A DNA stretch of 45,518 nucleotides from Segatella copri (GCF_002224675.1 NZ_NMPZ01000031.1:1-45518); one strand, 5' to 3'. Shown: positions 8,811 to 18,003, counted from the stretch's first letter. Numbers and translations: made by a program. Notes: generated by a model from the sequence alone, not told the origin.

Positions 8811-8818
8811 CAAAGATA
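8811..8818 (-). promoter_or_regulatory. Promoter of the ompA-like/mtgA/helicase run
   Basis: TATCTTTG on the - strand matches TAnnTTTG and lies about 35 nt upstream of the OmpA-like start codon. Confidence 0.6.
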
Positions 8819-8861
8819 CGTCTTTTTTCTCCAATATGGAGGGTTTTCTAATATTTTTTTG

Positions 8862-8869
8862 TAATTTTG
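8862..8869 (+). promoter_or_regulatory. Candidate proS promoter with long leader
   Basis: TAATTTTG matches the -7 box. If it is used, proS has a leader of about 150 nt that contains the direct repeat at 8944-8984. I see no closer box. Confidence 0.5.
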
Positions 8870-8943
8870 CATGCAAATTTAAGGGTATTTGTCCAAATGG
8901 CGAAAGGAAATCGCCTATTTCGGGGCGGAAATTCCCTATTGAC

Positions 8944-8984
8944 CGTGTTTTCACGCTCAAGATACATCGTGTTTTCACGCTCAA
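8944..8984 (+). repeat. Two 17-nt direct repeats in the proS leader
   Basis: CGTGTTTTCACGCTCAA occurs exactly at 8944-8960 and 8968-8984, a 24-nt period. The inner GTG-TTTT-CAC can form a small hairpin in each copy. Confidence 0.75.
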
Positions 8985-9026
8985 AATATCAAGCAGAATT
9001 TAAAAACAAAATATATAATTAGTAAT

Positions 9027-10508
9027 ATGGCTAAAGAACTTAAGAATTTAACCAAGCGCGCTGACAACTACAGTCAGTGGTACAATGATTTGGTAGTAAA
9101 GGCTGACCTCGCAGAGTTGTCACCAGTTCGTGGTTGTATGATCATCAAACCATACGGCTACGCAATCTGGGAGAAGATGCAGCAGCAGCTCGACAAGATG
9201 TTTAAGCAGACAGGTGTACAGAACGCATACTTCCCTCTCCTCATCCCGAAGAGCTTCTTCTCTCGTGAGGCAGAGCACGTGGCAGGTTTCGCCAAGGAGT
9301 GTGCTGTGGTTACTCACTATCGTCTTCGTTCTACAGAAGATGGTACAGAGGTTGAGGTGGATCCTAATGCCAAGCTCGATGAGGAGCTGATCATCCGCCC
9401 TACTTCAGAGACCATCATCTGGAATACCTATAAGAACTGGATTCATTCATGGCGTGACCTCCCTATCCTCTGCAACCAGTGGTGTAACGTGATGCGTTGG
9501 GAGATGCGTACCCGTCCGTTCCTCCGTACTTCTGAGTTCCTCTGGCAGGAGGGTCATACTGCTCATGCTACCAAGGAAGAGGCAGAAGCAAAGGCTCAGG
9601 AGATGCTGAAGGTATATGCTGAATTCGCTGAGAAGTATATGGGTGTGCCTGTATTGCAGGGTGTGAAGAGTGAGACAGAGCGCTTCGCCGGTGCTCTCAA
9701 CACTTATACCATCGAGGCTATGATGCAGGATGGCAAGGCGCTGCAGAGCGGTACTTCTCACTTCCTGGGTCAGAACTTCGCCAAGAGCTTCGACGTTACC
9801 TATCTGAATAAGGAGAACAAGCCTGAGTATGTATGGGCTACTTCATGGGGTGTTTCTACCCGACTGATGGGTGCCCTCATCATGGTTCACAGCGATGACA
9901 ACGGTCTCGTATTGCCTCCAAAGCTGGCTCCTATCCAGGTGGTAATCATTCCTATCAACAAGGGCGACGAGCAGTTGGCTCAGATTACTGCCAAGCTGCA
10001 GCCTGTCATCGACCAGCTCCGCGAGTTGGGCATCAGCGTGAAGTATGATGACAACACAGCTAAGCGTCCTGGCTTCAAGTTTGCTGACTACGAGTTGAAG
10101 GGTGTACCTGTTCGTCTGGCTATGGGTGGCCGTGACTTGGAGAACAACACCATCGAGATCATGCGTCGTGATACCTTGGAGAAGGAGAACGTAAGCTTCG
10201 ACGGCATCGTAGAGCGCGTGAAGGATATGTTGGAAGACATCCAGAAGAACATCTTCGAGAAGGCTCGTGCTTACCGTGATGCTCACGTATATGAGTGCGA
10301 CAACTACGAGGAGTTCAAGGAGCGTGTAAAGAATGGCGGTTTCTTCCTCTGCCACTGGGACGGTACAGCCGAGACCGAGGCAAAGATCAAGGAGGAGACT
10401 CAGGCTACCATCCGATGCGTGCCATTCGCTTACGAGCAGACTCCAGGTGTTGATATGGTGAGCGGCAAGCCTGCCGTAGCTCGCGTTATTATCGCAAGAA
10501 GTTATTAA
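9027..10508 (+). CDS. proS: Prolyl-tRNA synthetase (eukaryote/archaeal-like type)
   Basis: ProS charges tRNA-Pro with proline. The 493-aa protein is a class II synthetase. Visible motifs are motif 2 ([19 protein letters not shown]), then [14 protein letters not shown], and motif 3 near [20 protein letters not shown]. The anticodon-binding domain follows ([12 protein letters not shown]), with a C-terminal domain ending in a Tyr (ARSY). The size and absence of the bacterial INS editing domain mark the short ProRS type used in Bacteroidota. It is divergent from the OmpA-like gene. A 9-bp hairpin at 10522-10544 follows the stop. Confidence 0.96.
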   Translation: MAKELKNLTKRADNYSQWYNDLVVKADLAELSPVRGCMIIKPYGYAIWEKMQQQLDKMFKQTGVQNAYFPLLIPKSFFSREAEHVAGFAKECAVVTHYRLRSTEDGTEVEVDPNAKLDEELIIRPTSETIIWNTYKNWIHSWRDLPILCNQWCNVMRWEMRTRPFLRTSEFLWQEGHTAHATKEEAEAKAQEMLKVYAEFAEKYMGVPVLQGVKSETERFAGALNTYTIEAMMQDGKALQSGTSHFLGQNFAKSFDVTYLNKENKPEYVWATSWGVSTRLMGALIMVHSDDNGLVLPPKLAPIQVVIIPINKGDEQLAQITAKLQPVIDQLRELGISVKYDDNTAKRPGFKFADYELKGVPVRLAMGGRDLENNTIEIMRRDTLEKENVSFDGIVERVKDMLEDIQKNIFEKARAYRDAHVYECDNYEEFKERVKNGGFFLCHWDGTAETEAKIKEETQATIRCVPFAYEQTPGVDMVSGKPAVARVIIARSY

Positions 10509-10521
10509 TTATTTAAAAAAC

Positions 10522-10544
10522 GGTGTCGGGAGATTCCCGGCACC
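10522..10544 (-). terminator. Hairpin after proS, terminator-like on the - strand only
   Basis: GGTGTCGGG / CCCGGCACC with a 5-nt loop. On the + strand no T-run follows, but read leftward it is followed by TTTTTT. It would therefore stop antisense transcription toward proS better than it stops proS. Confidence 0.55.
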
Positions 10545-10558
10545 ATCAAATATCAAAT

Positions 10559-11032
10559 ATGAAGCAGTTGATACTCTACATCATTTTTCTGATGTCCATG
10601 GTCTTCTCAGGCTATGGAGAGGTATCTGCTGCTTCTGTTTCTTTATCCCATCAGGATTCTTTAACTGTAGAAGCTGCTGATGCTGCGCACAAGAAGGATG
10701 GATCGTATGCGGCAGAAGCCGGTCATACGACGAAGGATAGACTTGCCAAGGTTACACCCCACCAGCAAGAGCAGGATGCCCAGCTGGAAGATGCATCCAA
10801 TGCCGCCTATCGGGTATGCAGCAGTCGTCCACAGCGTTTGTTGCCAAGTGGCAACATACATGGCAACCCATCTGCAAGCAGTAGATTGCTAATCCATAGA
10901 ATCCGATTTTTATCATCCCTTTTATCAGTCATAGAAGGTGCGAAGGAGCCTTTCCGCCAGGAAACTGCCCCTATCCACTTTGATGTCGCCAGCAAGTATT
11001 ATGTCATTTGCCTGCGGCATCTCATCTGTTAG
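10559..11032 (+). CDS. Secreted or membrane-anchored protein of unknown function, 157 aa
   Basis: I chose the ATG at 10559. The longer GTG start at 10523 would begin inside the post-proS hairpin. The product begins with a clear signal peptide (MKQLILYIIFLMSMVFSGYG, cleavage near ASAAS), then a His/Gln/Asp-rich spacer to about residue 85. A C-terminal part follows with QRLLPSG, LLIHRIRFLSSLLSVIEG and ETAPIHFDVASKYYVICLRH. The FDVASKYYV segment looks conserved rather than random, but I do not recognise the family. Base composition of the middle part is plain, so this could also be a decaying gene. Confidence 0.5.
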   Translation: MKQLILYIIFLMSMVFSGYGEVSAASVSLSHQDSLTVEAADAAHKKDGSYAAEAGHTTKDRLAKVTPHQQEQDAQLEDASNAAYRVCSSRPQRLLPSGNIHGNPSASSRLLIHRIRFLSSLLSVIEGAKEPFRQETAPIHFDVASKYYVICLRHLIC

Positions 11033-11080
11033 TTCTTCTTTTTATATATAACCTGTAAAGCTTTTGCATGTGGTTCAAGA

Positions 11081-11280
11081 ACGGGCTGAAGGCCCAAAAG
11101 CTCTTAGCCCAGGGCATCGCCCTGGGTATAATGGCAGCCAACAAGGCGCCCTGTAAGGGCAAAAGCCTTATAAATTGCTTGAGACTTGAAAGCTTTTGCC
11201 CTTACAGGGCGACAGGTTGGCGGGCATAAAAAACCCAGGGTGTTGCCCTGGGCTAGGAGCTTCTGCCCTTTCAGGGCGTA
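11081..11280. repeat. Nested palindromic element, copy 1
   Basis: This is a full but diverged copy. The outer arms contain GCCCAGGGCATCGCCCTGGG and its mirror CCCAGGGTGTTGCCCTGGG, and the inner arms contain GCCCTGTAAGGGCAAAAG and CTTTTGCCCTTACAGGGC. Its left end has drifted (GGGCTGAAGGCCC replaces GCCCTGAAAGGGC). It lies in the gap after the unknown secreted gene. Confidence 0.85.
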
Positions 11281-11297
11281 TGGAGCCATACTAGCGA

Positions 11298-11400
11298 AAA
11301 GTCGGCATATAATAAAGTCGACATATAATAAAGCCGGCATATAATCATATAATAAAGTCGGCATATAATAAAGTGGCATATAATAAAGCCAGTATATAAT
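11298..11400. repeat. 16-bp tandem repeats (VNTR) upstream of the gene at 11473
   Basis: Units of AAAGTCGGCATATAAT, with small variations, start at 11298, 11314, 11330, 11354, 11370 (15 bp) and 11385. A half unit lies at 11346-11353. Each unit contains a TATAAT-like AT core. The array ends 72 bp before the next start codon. Confidence 0.9.
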
Positions 11401-11472
11401 AAGGTGTATGCATGACATACGATTATTTACAAAAAACAGATTTATATATATATTTAAAGAAGAAATAAGATT

Positions 11473-11865
11473 ATGGCTAAGATTAATCATTTAGATATGG
11501 GTGCGGAAGTATTGGCACTCGACGACGTACAGGTAAAGAAGGGTTTCATGGGTTTGACCATCAAGTTGATCTACAAACCAACCAATAGTGCAATCAAGAT
11601 CAAGGAGAAGGAATACTCTACAGAGGATGGCAAGAAACTCATCAACATCCTGAGCTCTGCCCCTAGCGAGGTAGAATCTTCTATCCAGAAGTTTCCGGTA
11701 TCAGCTATCAGCATGGGTAATATGAAGCTGCAGGCTTGTCTCTCTGACGATCATCAGTTTGTAGCCACCCAGCTCCTTGCCTTCAAGGATTTCGGCTACC
11801 AGCCAGTTACAGAGATGGTAACCTATACAGGCAAGACAGCCGAGGCATTCGCCCAGCTGTTCTAA
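11473..11865 (+). CDS. Conserved-looking small cytosolic protein, unknown function
   Basis: A 130-aa protein without signal peptide or membrane segment. It starts MAKINHLDMGAEVLALDDVQ. Alternating hydrophobic/polar strands (GLTIKLIYKPTN, KLINILSSAP, MKLQACLSDD) suggest a small alpha/beta fold. I recognise no family or catalytic motif. It has a Prevotella-like codon pattern and its own strong terminator at 11891-11926, which support a real gene. The tandem repeat block at 11298-11400 lies in its upstream region and could influence expression. Confidence 0.75.
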   Translation: MAKINHLDMGAEVLALDDVQVKKGFMGLTIKLIYKPTNSAIKIKEKEYSTEDGKKLINILSSAPSEVESSIQKFPVSAISMGNMKLQACLSDDHQFVATQLLAFKDFGYQPVTEMVTYTGKTAEAFAQLF

Positions 11866-11890
11866 TATCCAACTGGTATCATATAAATTA

Positions 11891-11926
11891 AAAGGGTGCG
11901 TCACGGATTGATGACGCACCCTTTTT
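11891..11926. terminator. Bidirectional terminator between convergent genes
   Basis: AAAGGGTGCGTCA pairs with TGACGCACCCTTT, with T-rich tails both ways. It serves the gene at 11473 (+) and the nuclease gene at 11969 (-). Confidence 0.9.
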
Positions 11927-11968
11927 CATATACGGATTCTTTCTTATTGCATACAACAAGAGAAGTGG

Positions 11969-12922
11969 TTAGAAACCCCACTTTTCCTTGACCGTATTCG
12001 GATCACAAGAAGCATTTTCTACACTTCTCTCAATATCATCCGGAAGATTGCAGAAGAAATCGAGTCCTGTGAGTTCCTCCAGCCTCTTGATATTGACCAC
12101 ATGACCCTTTACCGTTTCAGACGAACCATAAGCGTTGTGACGGAACCAGAAACCGATAGCCTGATAACCTTTGGCATTCTTCAGAAGAACCGCACAGAAG
12201 AAATACTTCGGAACGATATAACCATTCTTCGTATAATTCAGAATCTGACCAGAAGAATCGATGGTGCCACCTTTGCACACATAAAGCGTATCATTGGCAT
12301 GAGATGCCTGGGTACTCATATCGTAGGTAAGGAAATTACGGACCAGCTTCTCCATATCTTCCCAGATACCGGCATTGAAATTATGCATCTGCGGATACAT
12401 ATTGGTCATATAGAAGGTCTGTCCATTGGCATCCTGGCTGTAAACTCTATCCTCAGAAGCCACGATGTGACCACGATCATATCCACTTCCGCTAAACTCC
12501 TTGCTAACCGGTGGTTGGCAATCGGCATCTACCTCCGGGTCTTTCTGGAACGGATCCCCACTCCATTTCTTGCCCATCCAAGTAGCACCTTCCCACCGCT
12601 TTCTGATCCATTTTTTCTTATTATTAGACTGGCAGATCTGATAGCAGCACCATCTTGGCGACTTCTTATCCAAATCGTAGTAAGTGGAATAGGTTACGCC
12701 AAAGTCAGCCGTTCTGCGAACGAGCACTACATTTCTAGAAGTTCCATTCGCCACAATCTTAGGGAATTCCAACCCTGTAGCTTCTGCAGGAACAGAAGCA
12801 GAAACTACATTCTTATTCGCATTCGAATCTTTCAGAGAGCCCTGGTCATCACCGTCGCTACTGCACGCAGAGAAAGCCAAGAGGAAACTCAAGGAAAGAA
12901 GATAAATCCATTTTGTCTTCAT
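11969..12922 (-). CDS. Surface lipoprotein DNA/RNA non-specific endonuclease (NUC1 family)
   Basis: The 317-aa protein carries a signal peptide with lipobox (LAFSAC, Cys20), so it is lipid-anchored in the envelope. The catalytic domain has the beta-beta-alpha-metal signature DRGH (149-152, His152 the general base). It is followed by NMYPQMHNFNAGIWEDMEKL, with the Asn that binds Mg and the usual W..LE-type helix. The family cleaves single- and double-stranded DNA and RNA without sequence preference. It is third in an operon after a TonB receptor and an OB-fold lipoprotein, so cutting captured nucleic acid at the cell surface is the likely job. A hairpin at 12936-12972 could reduce its transcription relative to the upstream genes. 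Confidence 0.9.
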   Translation of the reverse strand: MKTKWIYLLSLSFLLAFSACSSDGDDQGSLKDSNANKNVVSASVPAEATGLEFPKIVANGTSRNVVLVRRTADFGVTYSTYYDLDKKSPRWCCYQICQSNNKKKWIRKRWEGATWMGKKWSGDPFQKDPEVDADCQPPVSKEFSGSGYDRGHIVASEDRVYSQDANGQTFYMTNMYPQMHNFNAGIWEDMEKLVRNFLTYDMSTQASHANDTLYVCKGGTIDSSGQILNYTKNGYIVPKYFFCAVLLKNAKGYQAIGFWFRHNAYGSSETVKGHVVNIKRLEELTGLDFFCNLPDDIERSVENASCDPNTVKEKWGF

Positions 12923-12935
12923 AACTACAATTGAA

Positions 12936-12972
12936 AAGCGAGAACATTACCTATCCAGCAACGTTCTCGCTT
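12936..12972 (-). terminator. Intercistronic hairpin, partial terminator
   Basis: AAGCGAGAAC / GTTCTCGCTT with a 17-nt loop lies between the OB-fold gene and the nuclease gene. Read leftward the stem ends CTTTT. The short T-run and long loop suggest attenuation or mRNA stabilisation rather than full stop. Confidence 0.55.
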
Positions 12973-13005
12973 AACCTTATTTATTTATTAAACTTACGTA
13001 TCAGA

Positions 13006-14538
13006 TTACTTTCCCTTAGAGAAGAGGAATGCACCACCTACCTGAGGAGCGTCCTTGTAAGATGTATGATAACCGATGATGGTAATCTTATCACCAAAGT
13101 TCAAGCCAAGTTCACCAGCCTTCTTGCTTTCACCATCCCAGCCTGCAGTCAAGCCATAGACGTAAGCAGAACCAGTTGCATCTGTCAAACCGAAGTTACC
13201 GTATGTCTTCAAATCATTTCTCTGACCGGCAAACTCTGTGATGGTACCTTCCAACATATAATATACGTTTTTGTCATCTTTCTTAGTCAGGAAGTCAGCT
13301 ACAGAAATCTTGGTTACTACCTTCACAGCCTCCAAAGTAGCATTCTTCATCTGACCTGTACCATTATAGATGTCCTTCACACCAGTAAGTGTTACAACAT
13401 CGCCAACCTTCAAGCCCTTCTTCTCGAAGTCACCCTTAGCACCGATACCGTAAACGTATGTTTCGCCAGTAGCATCCTTGATGTAGCAATTACCAAATTT
13501 AGCATTAGCAACCTTGGTAATGACACCAGTCAGACGATAAACGGTAGAACCCTTCTCAGCCTTGTTGAAGTCAGCGATAGGGCACTCGATGATAGAACCC
13601 AGCTGATAAACTGCAGCAGTAACAGTAGAGCTCTGCTTGCCCTTGGTAGAAGTGAAACCGATGCTAGAAGAACGAGCACCACCGGCATTGGCATTGGCAT
13701 GGAATGTAATCTCAGCCTTTGTACCACTGGTAACGATACCCTTAACAGACAACCAGCTCTGGTCAGCCTCAGGGATATCAACAGTTACGCCTTCACCCTT
13801 TACGGTCAAGGAAACCTTGAAGTCCTCACCAGCCTTATCCAATGTATCCTTGTCGAGTTCTTCAACCTTGATCAAAGACTTAGTATAGCTCAAAACGGTT
13901 ACATTTTTCAACTGAGGTGAACCTCCATAAGTGGTTCTAGGACCCTGGATGGTAACCTCATCACCTTCCTCCAGCTTCAAGCTAGCGAAATTCTGCGCAC
14001 TACCATTGGCATCCAGTGTACCATAAACATATACTTCACCGGTAGCATCCTTGATATACCAGTTACCATATACGGTATTGGAAAGCTTGGTGAGCGTACC
14101 CTTCACCTTATAAGTCTCACCATCATTACCTGCCAGGATTTCAGCACAGGTAGAGAATGGAGGATTCAATACACCCTGAATCACGGTGATGTACTGAGTC
14201 TGAGCACCACTTACCAACTTGAAGGTACTATTGTTAGCACCCTTTGTAGCAGCAGCATTGAAGACAACATGAGTTGTACCTGCACTACCACCCTTGCAAG
14301 AAGAAGAAATCCAGGCAGGAATAGAATCCACAGGATTGCCCTTCTTGTCGTTGGTAACAAACTTCCAGTCAGCAGCAGAAGTAACATCAAATTCAACCTG
14401 TCCACCCTCTACCGGAATAGAGAGAGAAGACTGAGAAAGCTGAATGCCATCAAGCTGACCTAAGTCCTTATCATCGCTACAACTTGCAAAGAAGCCTGCT
14501 ACGGCGATCAATGCGATGAATAAATATTTAAATTTCAT
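13006..14538 (-). CDS. BACON/OB-fold repeat surface lipoprotein
   Basis: The 510-aa lipoprotein (lipobox FFASC, Cys20) has a BACON-type Ig-like domain at about 30-122 (LSQSSLSIPVEGGQVEFDV). Three OB-like repeats follow at about 143-217, 333-405 and 425-505, with a second BACON-like domain at about 228-313 between the first two. Each OB repeat carries a near-identical hairpin: NWYIKDATGEVYVYG, NCYIKDATGETYVYG, NFGLTDATGSAYVYG. OB folds commonly bind single-stranded nucleic acid or oligosaccharide. It starts 19 bp after the TonB receptor stop and precedes a non-specific nuclease. It takes the place that SusD holds in sugar loci, so a ligand-capturing partner of the receptor is the best guess. 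Ligand identity is inference. Confidence 0.85.
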   Translation of the reverse strand: MKFKYLFIALIAVAGFFASCSDDKDLGQLDGIQLSQSSLSIPVEGGQVEFDVTSAADWKFVTNDKKGNPVDSIPAWISSSCKGGSAGTTHVVFNAAATKGANNSTFKLVSGAQTQYITVIQGVLNPPFSTCAEILAGNDGETYKVKGTLTKLSNTVYGNWYIKDATGEVYVYGTLDANGSAQNFASLKLEEGDEVTIQGPRTTYGGSPQLKNVTVLSYTKSLIKVEELDKDTLDKAGEDFKVSLTVKGEGVTVDIPEADQSWLSVKGIVTSGTKAEITFHANANAGGARSSSIGFTSTKGKQSSTVTAAVYQLGSIIECPIADFNKAEKGSTVYRLTGVITKVANAKFGNCYIKDATGETYVYGIGAKGDFEKKGLKVGDVVTLTGVKDIYNGTGQMKNATLEAVKVVTKISVADFLTKKDDKNVYYMLEGTITEFAGQRNDLKTYGNFGLTDATGSAYVYGLTAGWDGESKKAGELGLNFGDKITIIGYHTSYKDAPQVGGAFLFSKGK

Positions 14539-14557
14539 AATTTCGATACTTTATTAA

Positions 14558-17500
14558 TTAGAAGATGTAACGGAGACCCACTGATGCATACCAGCACTGA
14601 CCGATAGCGTGATTTGGTACGAAAGTCTTGGTGTTACCATTGATTGACTTTGGAGTAGAGAAGGTTGCATAACCATCTGCATCCTGACCCTCGTAACGCA
14701 AGATACGTGGATCTGAACCAATCTCTGGGTTCAAGTACTTCATGACACCCCAGCTAGAATTGAAGAAGTTGAGTACGTTCTTCATATCGAAGCTCAACTG
14801 GATTGTGTTGGTGTGACCAGCCACATCAAACTTGAAGTCGTGCTTGTAGCTGAAGTCGATACGATGTACCCAAGGGTTGTAAAGGCTGTAAGCCTCTGCA
14901 TACTCACCCTGATGGTTCTTCAGATAGCTGTTGGCATGTACATAATCCATGAAGCGGGTCTTATCATCCTCTGACTTGAAGCGGAACTCATTGTTTTCTA
15001 CCTGCTTGTCTGTTGGGATGTAGAGAGCATCATAGTTGTAACCATCACCATTGATATCGTTTACAGTCATGTAAGAGTAGTTGTAACCACCACGCCATGC
15101 CTCATAGATGAAGCTATAGTGGTTGTTGCTCTTGTCGTGGATTGTTGCAGAAGCAATGATACGATCAGGAGTTACATTCTGTCCGTTGTGCAACTTGATG
15201 TTGTTAGGACCATATACTGTAGAGATGTAGTTCAATACAGAAGATGCGTTAGATCCAGGAAGTGAAGTAACCTCCTTAGATACAGTATGAGTATAAGCAG
15301 CCATCAAGTTCAACCACTCCCATGGCTGAGCATTTACCTGTGCAGAGAAAGACCAACCGTAACCACGGCTTGTGTTCTCAAGTACATAAGCACTTGTACC
15401 TACGGTAGAACCCTTAGGATATACAGGACGGTTGTCGGCACCATTGAAACGTGGGAAGCCCTTGGCATCCTGTACGCTCCAGTCGGTCAATGTAGCTGCA
15501 TTCAATGTCTTGTTGAAGATACCCTCAACAGAAACAGACATTGGGAATGAAACAGGAATCTGATAATCGACAGCGAAAGATGTCTTCCAAACCTGTGGCA
15601 ACTTAAAGTTTCTATCTACAGCAGAGATTGCTGAAGGAACAGAACCCTCTTCAGGAGTGATGTTCTCTGGGTAACCCATAGAAATCAACTTATCGCGGAG
15701 AGCTGCTGCTGTTGGCTTACCATCCTTATCAACAACCAGACCACCTGCAAATGGTTTCATATCTACACCCTCTTTCTTACCTGTCTGAGGATTCCATGCC
15801 TTGGTTGCATTCAGCTGTGCCTGATACTGTATCATACCAGAGTTGGTTGGCAAGTTGGTGAAGAATACCAATGGCAAACGGCCCTGGAAGAAACCAGTAC
15901 CACCACGGAACTTCAATGTCTTGTCACCAAATACATCATATACGAAACCGATACGAGGAGAAACAGTCAAAGAGCTGTTTGGCCACTTGCCAGAGTCGAT
16001 GTGACGACCGTTATAGTCGAGACCGAGAATGGCATTGTTAGTCATCAAGTCAGAATTGTCGAAGAACAGACCATCCAGACGAAGACCATAAGTCAACTTG
16101 AACTGAGGAGTCATCTGCCACTCATCCTGAGCGTAGATACCAGCCTTGTTATACTGTACGCGGGCAGCAGGATTGTTGTTGCCACCATAACCATAAGTCA
16201 AACATACAACCTCTGGAATACCACCATTCAGGAAGTCGTCGAGACTCTTGTAACGATAGTAACCAGTACCATTACGCTGATAAGCATTGTCAGCCATCTG
16301 GTGCTCATAGTTGAGACCGGCGATGATCTTGTGCTTACCGAGATAGTAAGTTACATCGTCCTTGATATTCCATACAGTATTGTGTACGGCATTGTTCCAG
16401 GTAAACAACTCATAACCCAAAGCCATATAGTTGTTGGTACCATCAGCATCAGCAGTTCCATCTACACTCTTCTGTCCGCCATCGAGGATATCGATGAATG
16501 GGAACTCTGAAGAGTCGGTGTAACGGGTATCATCCAACTTAGAGTATGTGAACAGGAACTGGTTAGACAGATTATCTGTGAAACGGCTGTTCAAGTCAAC
16601 AGTCCAAGAGTTGACGAGGTTGTCAATGGCATACATACTGTTGGCAAATGACATAGAGTACTGAGACATACGGCTACCAGATGCACGTGTACCACCATCC
16701 ATAGATGATGCGTTAGGAGCCTGCCAAGAACGGTTCTTGGTATAATTGTAGCGTACAGCCAAGTGATGCTTGTCTGTGATGTTCCAGTCAACACGGAAGA
16801 GAAGCTTGTAGTTGCTCTCGTCTGCAGGGAAGTTGGTCCATGAACCTGTATCGTAACCATACTTATCCTTTACGAACTTAGAAACTCTCTCCAAATCAGC
16901 GAGCTTGGTACGAGAGATATAGTTCTCAGCATCACCGATACCATCCTCAGAACCTCTCCAGCGGTTTACCACTGTAGGAGTCTTGACCATTTCACCGTTA
17001 GCGAAGAAGAACAACTTGTTCTTGATGATAGGACCACCGAGAGAGAAACCCCAAGTAGTCTGCTGATCCTTCTCACGTGCACCAGAAATCTGTTCACGCT
17101 CGATAGCATCACCACGCATGTTCTCATTCTTGTGATATACGTAAGCGCTACCCTTGAAGTTGTTGGTACCAGACTTGGTAATAGCATTGACACCACCACC
17201 TACGAAGTTAGTCTGACGAACATCATAAGGAGAGATAACAACCTGCATTTCCTCGATAGCATCCAGAGAGATAGGAGCACCACCACCAGGAAGCTTTGAG
17301 CTCAAGCCGAAGTTGTTGTTGAAGTTTGCACCATCCACAGTGAAGTTGGCTGTACGGCCATCAGCACCTGCGAATGACATTCCGTTTCCACCATAAGGAG
17401 AAAGACGGGTGATATCAGTAATGCTACGGCTAACAGTTGGCATGTTAGCAATCTGTGCATTAGAGATGTTGGTAGAAGCACCAGTCTTCTCTACACTGAA

Positions 17501-17875
17501 CTTGGAACCCTTTGCTACTACTACAACTTCGCCAAGCTGCTTAGCATCCTCATCAAGAGTTTCTTTCAAGTTGTAGGTTTCACCAAGCTGAAGGGTGACG
17601 TTCTTTACGACTTTAGTCTTGTAGCCGATGTAGCTGATCTTGACTTCGTAAGGACCGCCGACACGCATACCATTGATAGTGAACATACCATCAATGTTGG
17701 TTACAGCTTTGTAACGGGTTCCTGAAGGAACGTGAACGGCCTCAATCGTTGCGCCAATCACGTCTTCACCACTTGCAGTCACAGAACCACTTAAACCAGA
17801 AGTAGTAATCTGTGCCATGGCTGTAGTAACCATAAAGGCCAGCAAAGCCATTAATAAATGCAATCTTTTCTGCAT
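14558..17875 (-). CDS. Oar-like TonB-dependent outer-membrane receptor
   Basis: The 1105-aa protein has a signal peptide (to about residue 21). A carboxypeptidase-regulatory-like domain follows (GSVTASGEDVIGATIEAVHV, to about 105), then a plug domain (TNISNAQIANMPTVSRSITD, NFTVDGANFNNNFG, GGGVNAITKSGTNNFKGSAY) and a long 22-strand barrel ending in VGLRYIF. No SusC-specific features are seen; it resembles Oar/OmpA-related receptors. TonB-dependent receptors move ligands too large for porins. The genes downstream encode an OB-fold lipoprotein and a surface nuclease, pointing to a nucleic-acid-derived substrate (inference). The promoter box is at 17940-17947. Confidence 0.93.
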   Translation of the reverse strand: MQKRLHLLMALLAFMVTTAMAQITTSGLSGSVTASGEDVIGATIEAVHVPSGTRYKAVTNIDGMFTINGMRVGGPYEVKISYIGYKTKVVKNVTLQLGETYNLKETLDEDAKQLGEVVVVAKGSKFSVEKTGASTNISNAQIANMPTVSRSITDITRLSPYGGNGMSFAGADGRTANFTVDGANFNNNFGLSSKLPGGGAPISLDAIEEMQVVISPYDVRQTNFVGGGVNAITKSGTNNFKGSAYVYHKNENMRGDAIEREQISGAREKDQQTTWGFSLGGPIIKNKLFFFANGEMVKTPTVVNRWRGSEDGIGDAENYISRTKLADLERVSKFVKDKYGYDTGSWTNFPADESNYKLLFRVDWNITDKHHLAVRYNYTKNRSWQAPNASSMDGGTRASGSRMSQYSMSFANSMYAIDNLVNSWTVDLNSRFTDNLSNQFLFTYSKLDDTRYTDSSEFPFIDILDGGQKSVDGTADADGTNNYMALGYELFTWNNAVHNTVWNIKDDVTYYLGKHKIIAGLNYEHQMADNAYQRNGTGYYRYKSLDDFLNGGIPEVVCLTYGYGGNNNPAARVQYNKAGIYAQDEWQMTPQFKLTYGLRLDGLFFDNSDLMTNNAILGLDYNGRHIDSGKWPNSSLTVSPRIGFVYDVFGDKTLKFRGGTGFFQGRLPLVFFTNLPTNSGMIQYQAQLNATKAWNPQTGKKEGVDMKPFAGGLVVDKDGKPTAAALRDKLISMGYPENITPEEGSVPSAISAVDRNFKLPQVWKTSFAVDYQIPVSFPMSVSVEGIFNKTLNAATLTDWSVQDAKGFPRFNGADNRPVYPKGSTVGTSAYVLENTSRGYGWSFSAQVNAQPWEWLNLMAAYTHTVSKEVTSLPGSNASSVLNYISTVYGPNNIKLHNGQNVTPDRIIASATIHDKSNNHYSFIYEAWRGGYNYSYMTVNDINGDGYNYDALYIPTDKQVENNEFRFKSEDDKTRFMDYVHANSYLKNHQGEYAEAYSLYNPWVHRIDFSYKHDFKFDVAGHTNTIQLSFDMKNVLNFFNSSWGVMKYLNPEIGSDPRILRYEGQDADGYATFSTPKSINGNTKTFVPNHAIGQCWYASVGLRYIF

Positions 17876-17939
17876 ACCTTTTTTTATAAAAATTAATTAA
17901 TAATACGGGGAAATATTCCCTTAATATTGATTTCGAGTG

Positions 17940-17947
17940 CAAATATA
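17940..17947 (-). promoter_or_regulatory. Promoter of the TonB receptor operon
   Basis: TATATTTG on the - strand fits TAnnTTTG, about 65 nt before the start codon. The leader contains a GGGAATATTTCCC palindrome around 17909-17922. Confidence 0.6.
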
Positions 17948-18003
17948 AACAAAAAAATCGATATAAATGTTACATCTGCATTAAAAATGATGTTTTATAA
18001 CAT

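Noticed and set aside
11104..11490. 128-aa ORF on the - strand
   Set aside because: It is made of the nested palindrome and the 16-bp tandem repeats, so it is low-complexity translation.
12101..12934. 277-aa ORF on the + strand
   Set aside because: Antisense to the DRGH nuclease gene, which carries the real motifs.
12931..13920. 329-aa ORF on the + strand
   Set aside because: Antisense to the BACON/OB-fold lipoprotein gene; no signal peptide or motif.
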